A stretch of DNA of 5,917 nt, from NCBI GenBank assembly GCA_016302015.1, contig JAEDOJ010000102.1:1-5917 (forward strand). The letters run 5' to 3'. This stretch comes from Oscillospiraceae bacterium. GTDB taxonomy: Bacteria; Bacillota_A; Clostridia; Oscillospirales; Oscillospiraceae. Shown here piece after piece: positions 1 to 5,146 of this stretch. Position 1 is the first letter of the stretch, and each line of letters opens with the position of its first letter. The notes beneath the pieces were generated by a model, which was not told the origin of the DNA, did not search any database, and saw nothing but the letters and a program-made list of their open reading frames with translations. A program made the translations under genes and the position numbers.

Positions 1-206
1 AGTACGCCGCCGGACTGGTGGGCCATTCGCTCGGAAATCAGACCCTGAACCAGATTGCCCAGATGGACAAAGCCCGTGGGAGAAGGCGCCATACGGGTAA
101 TCACCGCACCCTCGGGGGCGTTACGCTCCGGGAAGCGGGCTTCCAGCGCCTCAGGCGTCAGGGTCACATGGGGAAAAAGCAGCTCTGCTAATGCAAAAGT
201 ATCCAT
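1..206 (-). CDS. gltX: Glutamyl-tRNA synthetase, N-terminal part (runs off left edge)
   Basis: Class I aminoacyl-tRNA synthetase that charges tRNA-Glu with glutamate in the cytoplasm. Only the first 68 residues are in the window. The reading frame starts MDTFALAELLFPHVTLTPEA and reaches the diagnostic motif RMAPSPTGFVHLGN at residues 38-51, in which HLGN (48-51) is the HIGH-type ATP-binding signature. About 37 residues precede this motif, whereas short bacterial GltX proteins begin only a few residues before it; this matches the longer form common in gut Clostridia (family knowledge). The ATG at 204-206 is preceded by AGAGGA with a 7-nt spacer and by a strong promoter. The C-terminal KMSKS region and anticodon-binding domain are outside the window, so discriminating versus non-discriminating specificity cannot be judged. 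GlnRS shares the fold but is less likely for this motif context. Confidence 0.93.
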   Translation of the reverse strand, partial: MDTFALAELLFPHVTLTPEALEARFPERNAPEGAVITRMAPSPTGFVHLGNLVQGLISERMAHQSGGV

Positions 207-241
207 ATCGTATTCCTCTGTTTTCGTAGTTTTTCTATTGT

Positions 242-270
242 ATTATATCTGTCTTTTCCCGGGATGTCAA
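242..270 (-). promoter_or_regulatory. Sigma-A promoter of gltX, exact consensus
   Basis: On the minus strand a perfect TTGACA (265-270) is followed after exactly 17 nt by a perfect TATAAT (242-247). The expected start of transcription is near 235, giving a leader of about 30 nt before the gltX ATG with its AGAGGA ribosome binding site. Confidence 0.88.
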
Positions 271-275
271 TGCCG

Positions 276-303
276 CAAAAAGCTGCCGCAGACCTGCGGC
301 AGC
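276..303 (-). terminator. Rho-independent terminator of the zinc-ribbon gene
   Basis: GCTGCCGCAG and CTGCGGCAGC (282-291 and 294-303) are perfectly complementary arms, giving a GC-rich stem of at least 9 bp with a tight GACC loop. Read on the minus strand the hairpin is followed at once by TTTTT (277-281). It lies about 30 nt beyond the stop codon of the gene ending at 332. No T-run follows on the plus strand, so it acts leftward only. It ends 5 nt before the gltX -35 box. Confidence 0.85.
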
Positions 304-331
304 CAATTCTGCGGATTTTCCCGGAGCTTCC

Positions 332-940
332 TTAATTCCAATTCAGAGAAAACTGAATCATGGACTGATCCCAATCCGCTTCATCAATTTCGCTGTTGGT
401 GGTCAGGGGGTCCAGATACCACTCGCCGTCCACCTCTACCATGATCAGGGGAATCTCGTCTCTGGACAGAGATTTGCCGGAAACGGCTGCCCGGAGATAG
501 ACCACGCAGGCCGATTCAATATAGCCGTCCTCCGTGCCGAATTTCATGGCATAACGCTCGTCGATGTTCTGGACATAGTCGTCGTCCAGCTTCTCGCTGC
601 GAATGATCTCATATTTCAGATGATCCAGATTCATGTTGTCGGAAAGATAGGTCAGGGCGGCAGGCGGCAGCATTCCCAGGGCGCTGCTCAGATCCATTCT
701 CAGGAGGGAATCACAAAGATCCTCCACCGCGTTTTCCGCTTCATCGCCCTGGAACAGCATCACCAGAACGGAAGCCAGCACCACCAGGGCCACCAGCGCC
801 GCAACGATCCGAAGGATGCGTTTTTTCTTCACGGGATCCATTTTTTCGGGCTTGTTGAGCGGTTTTGCCAGAGCTTCGCCGCACTTGGTGCAAAACGTTA
901 CTTCCTCCGGGTTTTCAGCTCCACATCTGCTGCAAATCAT
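332..940 (-). CDS. Zinc-ribbon, single-pass membrane protein of unknown function
   Basis: Protein of 202 aa. It begins with a compact zinc ribbon, MICSRCGAENPEEVTFCTKC, with cysteines 3, 6, 17 and 20 (CxxC-x10-CxxC), the zf-ribbon found at the start of many Firmicutes membrane proteins. A basic stretch (KKKR, 38-41) and a hydrophobic segment at about 44-63 (IVAALVALVVLASVLVMLF) follow. The remaining 140 residues should lie outside the cell and resemble a small substrate- or stress-sensing fold ending in a typical 'DGEWYLDPL' strand (about 175-183), but I do not recognise a named family. The ATG at 938-940 is preferred over an upstream in-frame start at 1093 because AGGAGG lies 10 nt before it and the promoter at 975-1003 lies upstream, inside the longer frame. 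It is monocistronic: own promoter and terminator. It is divergent from htrA, which suggests but does not prove a shared envelope role. Confidence 0.85.
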   Translation of the reverse strand: MICSRCGAENPEEVTFCTKCGEALAKPLNKPEKMDPVKKKRILRIVAALVALVVLASVLVMLFQGDEAENAVEDLCDSLLRMDLSSALGMLPPAALTYLSDNMNLDHLKYEIIRSEKLDDDYVQNIDERYAMKFGTEDGYIESACVVYLRAAVSGKSLSRDEIPLIMVEVDGEWYLDPLTTNSEIDEADWDQSMIQFSLNWN

Positions 941-974
941 GGCTTGAAAGCCTCCTCTTTCTCTTTTGGCATAG

Positions 975-1003
975 ATTATAATACGCCGTATCACCTTTGT
1001 CAA
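975..1003 (-). promoter_or_regulatory. Sigma-A promoter of the zinc-ribbon gene, exact consensus
   Basis: On the minus strand a perfect TTGACA (998-1003) and a perfect TATAAT (975-980) are separated by exactly 17 nt. Transcription should begin near 968, leaving a short leader with AGGAGG ahead of the ATG at 940. It is back-to-back with the htrA promoter. Confidence 0.87.
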
Positions 1004-1026
1004 GCTTGCCTCATTTGCTTTTTTCC

Positions 1027-1054
1027 TTGCTTTCCTCCAAGGATTTGTTATAAT
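1027..1054 (+). promoter_or_regulatory. Probable extended -10 promoter of htrA
   Basis: TGTTATAAT (1046-1054) is a perfect -10 hexamer with the extended-10 TGn element. The -35 candidate TTGCTT (1027-1032, 16-nt spacer) matches the consensus only in its first three bases, which is common for extended -10 promoters. Transcription from about 1061 would give a leader of about 98 nt before htrA. Confidence 0.65.
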
Positions 1055-1108
1055 GAATATGGGAAATTCAAGATTCGTTTGCTTCGATGTCATAATTCAG
1101 TAACATTC

Positions 1109-1135
1109 GGATTTTATGATGAATTCATAAAATCC
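1109..1135. repeat. Perfect inverted repeat in the htrA leader
   Basis: GGATTTTATGA (1109-1119) and TCATAAAATCC (1125-1135) are perfectly complementary 11-nt arms separated by TGAAT. The element ends 5 nt before the AAAGGAG ribosome binding site (1141-1147) and lies roughly 50-75 nt downstream of the predicted transcription start. It could be a DNA operator (roadblock repression) or an mRNA hairpin. It does not match CIRCE (TTAGCACTC arms) or the CtsR heptad repeat. It is not a terminator because no T-run follows. Confidence 0.7.
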
Positions 1136-1158
1136 CGGTGAAAGGAGTCCCTTGAAAT

Positions 1159-2778
1159 ATGGATGAAAAATATACGCCCTTTACGGCTCCCGATGCGGAC
1201 GCATTGACCGGCGGGTCTGAGGAAACCGCTCAGGCTTCCGGTTCGGAATCCGAGCAGCCCGCAGAGCCGATTTACACAGAGCCGGTACAGCCGGCCGCAC
1301 CTGTTGCTTCCGAGCCTGTCCGCCCGGCGCAGCCCGTTGCGCCTCCCCGTCCGCCCCAGCAGAACGTACCTCCCCAGTATTACCGTCCTGCCGCCACCTA
1401 TTACACCCAGCAGCCCTACGGCTATCGCCCGCCGGTGCAGCAGCCCCCCCGCCAGACGCCGCCCATGCAGCAGGGCGCTCCGGTCTATCAGCAGCCGAGA
1501 CCTGCCGCTCCTCCCTATTCCCCGGAGCAGAACCCGGCCGCCAAAAAGGCGAAGAAAAAGAAGCGTCCGGCGCTGCGGCTGGCAATTGTCGCCCTGTGCT
1601 GCGCTCTGGCAGGAAGCATCTGCGGCGGCGCCATCGTGGGCGTGATCATGAATTCCGGCCGGGAGGATGCTTCCCCTTCCGCAGTCGCTCCTGCTACGGA
1701 GCCTGTGATTTCCGAGACAACCCCACGCCCGGAAATTTCCAGCGTTTCCAATCCCGACGGGACAATGACCCCCGCACAGGTCTATCAGGCCAATGTGTCC
1801 GCCGTTGTGGGCATTGCCAACGAAGCCACCAACTATAACGTCTTCGGTCAGGCTTCCACCACTGCCAGCTCCGGCTCCGGCTTTATCATTTCCTCCGACG
1901 GCGAGATCCTCACCAACTACCACGTGGTCGAGGGCGCTCAGACGCTGACCGTCAGCCTCTTTGACGGCACGAAGTACAACGCCGTGGTGCTGGGTTATGA
2001 AGCGGAAAGCGACATCGCTCTGCTGAAGATCGAAGCCAGCGGCCTGCCCACCGTGAAGCTGGGCGATTCCGATCAGCTCTATGTGGGCGATGAGGTGGCC
2101 GCCATCGGCAATCCTCTGGGCGAGCTGACCTACAGCTTAACCGTGGGCTACATCAGCTCCATGGATCGGGACGTGAATACCGACGGTGTTCCCATCAACA
2201 TGATGCAGATTGACGCCGCCATCAACCCCGGCAACTCCGGCGGTCCCCTCTTTGATATGTACGGCAACGTCATCGGCATCAATACCGCAAAATATTCCGG
2301 CACCATAAGCGGCAGCGGCGCGACCATTGAGGGCATCGGCTTTGCCATTCCCATCAATGACGTGGTTGCCATTCTGGACGATCTCCGGGAGAACGGCAGC
2401 GTTCCCAACCGGGCTTATATGGGCATCACCGTATCCACCGTTGCGGAATCTCCCGCCATGGGTACTCCCGCTGGGGTGCTGGTCAACAGCGTTACCGCCG
2501 GCGGCAGCGGAGAACAAGCCGGCCTTCAGGCCAACGACATTATCACAGCCATTGATGACACCGCCATTACCAACACCACCGATCTGAGCAAGTATCTGAA
2601 GAAGCTCCGTGCCGGTGATACCGCCGTCCTGACGGTGTTCCGCAGCGGCCAGACCATCACCGTGAATATCACCTTTGACGCAAAGCCCTCCTCCGGCACC
2701 TATGTGGAGCCTACGGAGGCCACGGAAGACGAGGATTATGGCTTCGACTTCTTCAATCCCTGGAGCTTCCTTCCCTGA
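1159..2778 (+). CDS. htrA: HtrA/DegP-family membrane-anchored serine protease with PDZ domain
   Basis: Protein of 539 aa, a trypsin-like quality-control protease that degrades misfolded exported proteins at the outer face of the membrane. Residues 1-127 form a low-complexity tail rich in Pro, Gln, Ala and Tyr, predicted cytoplasmic. A basic cluster (129-137) and a membrane segment (about 139-164) follow, then an extracellular linker. The protease domain spans about 205-410 with His255 (LTNYHVV), Asp285 (ESDIALLKI) and Ser360 (NPGNSGGPL), so the catalytic triad is intact. A single PDZ domain covers about 418-505. The protein ends in an acidic, aromatic tail (TEDEDYGFDFFNPWSFLP). The ATG at 1159 has AAAGGAG about 11 nt upstream. 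Firmicutes HtrA proteins usually have about 400-450 residues; the extra length is the N-terminal tail. It is monocistronic and converges on rny. In Bacillus the family answers to CssRS; no such site can be asserted here. Assignment to htrA versus the degP/degQ names is nomenclature only. Confidence 0.95.
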   Translation: MDEKYTPFTAPDADALTGGSEETAQASGSESEQPAEPIYTEPVQPAAPVASEPVRPAQPVAPPRPPQQNVPPQYYRPAATYYTQQPYGYRPPVQQPPRQTPPMQQGAPVYQQPRPAAPPYSPEQNPAAKKAKKKKRPALRLAIVALCCALAGSICGGAIVGVIMNSGREDASPSAVAPATEPVISETTPRPEISSVSNPDGTMTPAQVYQANVSAVVGIANEATNYNVFGQASTTASSGSGFIISSDGEILTNYHVVEGAQTLTVSLFDGTKYNAVVLGYEAESDIALLKIEASGLPTVKLGDSDQLYVGDEVAAIGNPLGELTYSLTVGYISSMDRDVNTDGVPINMMQIDAAINPGNSGGPLFDMYGNVIGINTAKYSGTISGSGATIEGIGFAIPINDVVAILDDLRENGSVPNRAYMGITVSTVAESPAMGTPAGVLVNSVTAGGSGEQAGLQANDIITAIDDTAITNTTDLSKYLKKLRAGDTAVLTVFRSGQTITVNITFDAKPSSGTYVEPTEATEDEDYGFDFFNPWSFLP

Positions 2779-2781
2779 TTC

Positions 2782-2829
2782 AAAATAAATAAGCAGGCAC
2801 CCGAATGAGTGCCTGCTATTTATTATTTT
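2782..2829. terminator. Bidirectional terminator between htrA and rny
   Basis: AGCAGGCAC (2792-2800) pairs with GTGCCTGCT (2809-2817) around an 8-nt loop. The stem is extended, after a one-base bulge, by AATAAAT pairing with ATTTATT. The rightward transcript ends in ATTTATTATTTT and the leftward one in TATTTATTTT, so the element serves both convergent genes. It begins 4 nt after the htrA stop codon, and its T-rich arm overlaps the last codons of rny (stop at 2823-2825). Confidence 0.9.
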
Positions 2830-4364
2830 GCGTACTCCGTAGCCTTGGTCTCACGGATCACATTGACCTTGATCTGACCCGGATACTCCAGCTCAGATTC
2901 AATCTTATGGGCAATATCCCGGGCCAGAAGAATCATGTTATCCTCGGAAACCTCCTCGGGCTTGACCATAATGCGAACCTCACGTCCGGCCTGAATGGCA
3001 AAGGATTTCTCAACTCCGGGGTAAGAGCTGGTGAGTTCCTCCAGTTTTTCCAGACGGCGGATATAGTTTTCCACGTTTTCACGGCGGGCGCCGGGACGTG
3101 CCGCAGAAATGGCGTCTGCCGCCTGAACCAGGCAGGCAATGACCGTTCTGGGCTCCACATCATTGTGGTGCGCCTCAATGGCGTGTACCACATCAGGGCC
3201 TTCGTTGTACTTCTTCGCCAGCTCAACGCCCAACTGGACATGGCTGCCTTCCATTTCATGGTCAACGGATTTGCCAAGGTCGTGGAGCAGACCGGCACGC
3301 TTTGCCAGGGCAATGTCCACGCCCAGCTCGCCGGCCAGCAGACCGGAAATATGAGCCACCTCGATGGAATGGTTCAAAACATTCTGACCGTAGGAAGTAC
3401 GATATTTCTGACGGCCAAGGAGCTTGACCAGCTCCGGATGCAGGTTGTTGATGCCGGTCTCAAAGGTGGCGCGCTCGCCCTCCTGTTTGATGACCCGGTC
3501 AACCTCTTTGCGGGATTTTTCCACCAGATCTTCGATCCGGGTGGGATGAATGCGGCCATCGGCAATGAGCTTCTCCAGCGCCAGCCGGGCAACTTCCCTG
3601 CGAATGGGATCAAAGGAAGAGACGGTGATGGCCTCGGGTGTGTCGTCAATGATCAGATCCACGCCGGTGATGGACTCCAGCGCCCGGATATTCCGGCCCT
3701 CACGGCCGATGATCCGGCCCTTCATCTCATCGTTGGGCAGCGCCACAACGGAAACCGTGGCCTCTGCGGCATGATCCGCAGCGCACCGCTGAATGGCAAT
3801 GGAAATGATTTCCCGCGCCATCTGTTCCGCGTTTTCCTTGGTCTGGTTCTCGATCTCCTTGATCTTCAGCGCCGCCTCGTGACGGCATTCGTTCTCCAGA
3901 CTCTTCAGAATCTGATTCCTGGCCTCCTCCTGGGTCAGACCGGAGATTTTCTCCAGCATTTCAAGCTGACTCTTTTTGATCAGGTTGATCTCTTCCTGGG
4001 TGGAAACCACGGCAGACTGACGCTTCCGCAGGTCTTCCTCCTTGCGCTCGAAGGCGTCCATCTTCTTGTCTAAGGACTCTTCCTTCTGCTGCAAGCGGCG
4101 TTCCTGTTTCTGAAGATCGGAGCGGCGCTCTTTGACTTCTCTTTCGTATTCCGTGCGGTTTTTATGGATTTCTTCCTTGGCTTCCACCAGCATCTCACGC
4201 TTCTTATTCTCGCCGCCCTTAATGGCTTCGTTAATAATGCGTGTCGCCTCCGCTTCGGCGCTCTGGATTTCCCGTTCAGCAACCTTTTTGCGGTAGATCA
4301 CGCCAATGAAGAAGAATAACAGTGCTGCCATGACGATAATGATCGTCCAAAAATACCATTGCAT
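2823..4364 (-). CDS. rny: Ribonuclease Y
   Basis: Membrane-anchored endoribonuclease that starts mRNA turnover in Firmicutes. Protein of 513 aa, close to the usual 510-520. An N-terminal membrane segment (about 2-24, [20 protein letters not shown]) is followed by a long charged coiled coil (about 26-195), a KH RNA-binding domain with [12 protein letters not shown] (216-227), and an HD metal-dependent hydrolase domain with His332 (NHSIEVAH), the LLHDLGK motif (His361, Asp362) and Asp417 in [15 protein letters not shown]. All key residues are present. The ATG at 4362-4364 is chosen because a GTG five codons upstream (4379) directly abuts the AGGAGG at 4379-4384. The resulting 14-nt spacing to the ATG is long, so initiation may be modest or the start slightly different. 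It has its own promoter, a leader of about 120 nt and the terminator shared with htrA. The often-seen neighbours recA, cinA or ymdB are not in the window. Confidence 0.97.
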   Translation of the reverse strand: MQWYFWTIIIVMAALLFFFIGVIYRKKVAEREIQSAEAEATRIINEAIKGGENKKREMLVEAKEEIHKNRTEYEREVKERRSDLQKQERRLQQKEESLDKKMDAFERKEEDLRKRQSAVVSTQEEINLIKKSQLEMLEKISGLTQEEARNQILKSLENECRHEAALKIKEIENQTKENAEQMAREIISIAIQRCAADHAAEATVSVVALPNDEMKGRIIGREGRNIRALESITGVDLIIDDTPEAITVSSFDPIRREVARLALEKLIADGRIHPTRIEDLVEKSRKEVDRVIKQEGERATFETGINNLHPELVKLLGRQKYRTSYGQNVLNHSIEVAHISGLLAGELGVDIALAKRAGLLHDLGKSVDHEMEGSHVQLGVELAKKYNEGPDVVHAIEAHHNDVEPRTVIACLVQAADAISAARPGARRENVENYIRRLEKLEELTSSYPGVEKSFAIQAGREVRIMVKPEEVSEDNMILLARDIAHKIESELEYPGQIKVNVIRETKATEYAK

Positions 4365-4395
4365 ACCCCGTGAATACACCTCCTGTTGTAAAAAT

Positions 4396-4465
4396 TTGGG
4401 TTACGATCGGGCACTGGGTGCCCCAAGATAAAGTAACGTTCTTCCGCACCACCCCATTGTGCGGA
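4396..4465 (-). other. Structured 5' leader of rny
   Basis: Within the predicted rny leader (about 4483 to 4365) two hairpins can be drawn. TCCGCAC and GTGCGGA (4443-4449 and 4459-4465) form a 7-bp stem with a 9-nt loop. GGGCAC and GTGCCC (4409-4414 and 4418-4423) form a 6-bp stem with a 3-nt loop. On the minus strand TTGGG (4422-4426) can alternatively pair with CCCAA (4396-4400), which is followed by ATTTTT, giving a loose attenuator-like alternative. This is structural potential only; no known riboswitch class is recognised. Confidence 0.4.
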
Positions 4466-4489
4466 GAGAACCACACTAATCCACCGTTT

Positions 4490-4518
4490 ATTGTACTGTC
4501 TACCGTGACAGATGTCAA
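4490..4518 (-). promoter_or_regulatory. Sigma-A promoter of rny
   Basis: On the minus strand a perfect TTGACA (4513-4518) and TACAAT (4490-4495, five of six matches) are separated by 17 nt. Start of transcription is expected near 4483, about 119 nt upstream of the rny ATG. A/T-rich sequence immediately upstream of the -35 box (4519-4540) could act as an UP element. Confidence 0.82.
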
Positions 4519-4540
4519 GGAATTTTTCAAATAATTCCTT
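4517..4540. repeat. Inverted repeat next to the rny -35 box
   Basis: AAGGAATT (4517-4524) and AATTCCTT (4533-4540) are perfect 8-nt arms around TTTCAAAT. The left arm overlaps the last two bases of the rny -35 hexamer, and the right arm lies about 20 nt before the -35 of the divergent rightward promoter. It could be an operator for divergent control, or simply the A/T-rich UP region of rny. Confidence 0.45.
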
Positions 4541-4560
4541 TTGCCCCCTCTGGGCCAGTC

Positions 4561-4589
4561 TTGACAACCACAGGAAAAGTTGATAGAAT
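4561..4589 (+). promoter_or_regulatory. Sigma-A promoter of the four-helix-bundle transcript
   Basis: A perfect TTGACA (4561-4566) and TAGAAT (4584-4589, five of six matches) are separated by exactly 17 nt. Transcription should start near 4596, about 135 nt before the four-helix-bundle gene. The GC-rich leader carries CAG-T-CCCG (4621-4628) able to pair with CGGGCTG (4641-4647), plus the 18-codon ORF at 4672. Confidence 0.78.
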
Positions 4590-4671
4590 ATCTCCGTTAC
4601 ATTTGTGTTTCAGGCGTTCTCAGTCCCGACGCAGACGAAACGGGCTGGCTCAAGGCGGGAGGGAATCTGCG

Positions 4672-4728
4672 ATGCCGGCCGCGCTTGTGCGCTGTCGCCT
4701 TTGGGAAGGGTTTGCAGTTGAAAGTTGA
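4672..4728 (+). CDS. Possible 18-codon leader peptide coupled to the four-helix-bundle gene
   Basis: ATG at 4672 opens a short frame, MPAALVRCRLWEGFAVES, ending in TGA at 4726-4728, two bases before the ATG of the next gene (TGAAAATG). A good Shine-Dalgarno, GGAGG (4658-4662), lies 9 nt upstream, whereas the following gene has no comparable site of its own. This arrangement suggests translational coupling: ribosomes finishing the leader restart on the downstream gene. The 3' half of the frame overlaps the TTGAAA repeat, which may be chance. No homology is recognised and the ORF is too short for coding statistics. It may instead be non-coding leader whose SD-like motif is coincidental in a G-rich stretch. 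Confidence 0.4.
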   Translation: MPAALVRCRLWEGFAVES

Positions 4729-4737
4729 AAATGGAAA
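4717..4737 (+). repeat. Left TTGAAA-type repeat flanking the four-helix-bundle gene
   Basis: Two heptad-like units, GTTGAAA (4717-4723) and GTTGAAAA (4724-4731), run into the start codon, continuing as TGGAAA. AAGTTGAAAATGGAAA (4722-4737) is 15/16 identical to the reverse complement of 5062-5077 on the other side of the gene. The repeat overlaps the start codon (4731). Confidence 0.7.
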
Positions 4738-5060
4738 AGGCATTCTCCTTTGCGGTACGGATTGTGAAACTATGCCAACATTTGCAAAATCTGAAACAAG
4801 AATATGTTCTTTCCAAACAACTTTTACGAAGCGGAACCGGTATCGGAGCGAACATCAGCGAGGCACAGCAGGGACAAAGCAAAGCAGATTTTGTGTCAAA
4901 GATGTCCATTGCTCTAAAAGAAACGGCAGAATCAAAGTATTGGCTTCGCCTGCTTCAAGCGACGGATTATCTTACTGAAAAGGAATACTTTTCTATAAAC
5001 AGTGATTGCGTTGAGATTGAGAAAATGTTGACAAGCATTATTAAGTCCGCGAAGCAATAA
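4731..5060 (+). CDS. Four-helix-bundle protein, 23S rRNA intervening-sequence (S23/IVP) family
   Basis: Small all-helical protein of 109 aa. The family signature is clear: FAVRIVKL (7-14), LSKQLLRSGTGIGANISEA (27-45), GQSKADFVSKMSIALKE (48-64), and ESKYWLRLL (67-75), followed by a last helix rich in Ile, Leu and Lys (about 83-109). These match the four-helix-bundle family first found in 23S rRNA intervening sequences and related to Avd of diversity-generating retroelements; members form pentameric barrels and are basic, consistent with nucleic-acid binding. The biochemical role of stand-alone copies is not established. ATG 4731 is used. A TTG two codons upstream (4725) is an alternative, and a stop at 4719-4721 closes the frame further up. 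No good ribosome binding site lies directly before either, so coupling to the leader ORF ending at 4728 is plausible. Codon use is more A/T-rich than in the core genes, suggesting transfer. Confidence 0.93.
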   Translation: MEKAFSFAVRIVKLCQHLQNLKQEYVLSKQLLRSGTGIGANISEAQQGQSKADFVSKMSIALKETAESKYWLRLLQATDYLTEKEYFSINSDCVEIEKMLTSIIKSAKQ

Positions 5061-5092
5061 CTTTCAATTTTCAACTTTACACTTTCAACTTT
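5061..5092. repeat. Right TTGAAA-type repeat, inverted relative to the left one
   Basis: Starting directly after the stop codon at 5060, CTTTCAATTTTCAACTTT and then ACACTTTCAACTTT contain three copies of the reverse complement of the TTGAAA motif. TTTCAATTTTCAACTT (5062-5077) is the inverted partner of 4722-4737 with a single mismatch. In a transcript the two repeats could pair and enclose the gene. Confidence 0.7.
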
Positions 5093-5146
5093 ATATTAGC
5101 AGGAATGGCATACGCGTATGATGGTTTTGAAGGAGAGACTGCGGCA

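Larger units (their letters stand above)
4717..5092 (+). mobile_element. Candidate S23/IVP-type cassette bounded by inverted repeats
   Basis: The four-helix-bundle gene is enclosed almost exactly by TTGAAA-type repeats in inverted orientation (4717-4737 and 5061-5092). The enclosed gene is visibly richer in A/T than rny and htrA. Members of this family live inside intervening sequences of 23S rRNA genes, where complementary ends close the insert into a hairpin (family knowledge). A mobile or IVS-like origin is therefore an inference. No transposase, reverse transcriptase or clear target-site duplication is visible. Confidence 0.3.

Noticed and set aside
282..303. Hairpin as a gltX leader element such as a T-box
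   Set aside because: It lies upstream of the gltX promoter and has a T-run on the minus strand, so it ends the preceding gene; the gltX leader of about 30 nt is too short for a T-box.
1444..1450. Run of seven C within htrA as a phase-variation switch
   Set aside because: Seven C in a proline-rich GC-rich coding region is expected by chance and is short for slippage control; the frame is intact.
1114..1923. Open frame of 269 codons on the minus strand opposite htrA
   Set aside because: Gly/Arg-rich translation typical of a shadow of a GC-rich gene; htrA on the other strand is certain.
2805..4073. Long open frame of 422 codons on the plus strand opposite rny
   Set aside because: It mirrors the codon structure of rny, has no ribosome binding site, begins inside the bidirectional terminator and its translation resembles no protein. 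It is an antisense shadow.
4580..4978. Open frame of 132 codons overlapping the S23 gene in another frame
   Set aside because: The S23 frame has clear family motifs. This frame starts before the predicted transcription start and has no ribosome binding site.
4717..5092. Part of a diversity-generating retroelement because the S23 family is related to Avd
   Set aside because: No reverse transcriptase and no template/variable repeat pair is visible in the window, and the protein fits the general S23 family equally well.
4723..5092. CRISPR-like array from the TTGAAA repeats
   Set aside because: The units are only 6-8 nt, contiguous rather than spaced, and lie in opposite orientation on the two sides of a gene.
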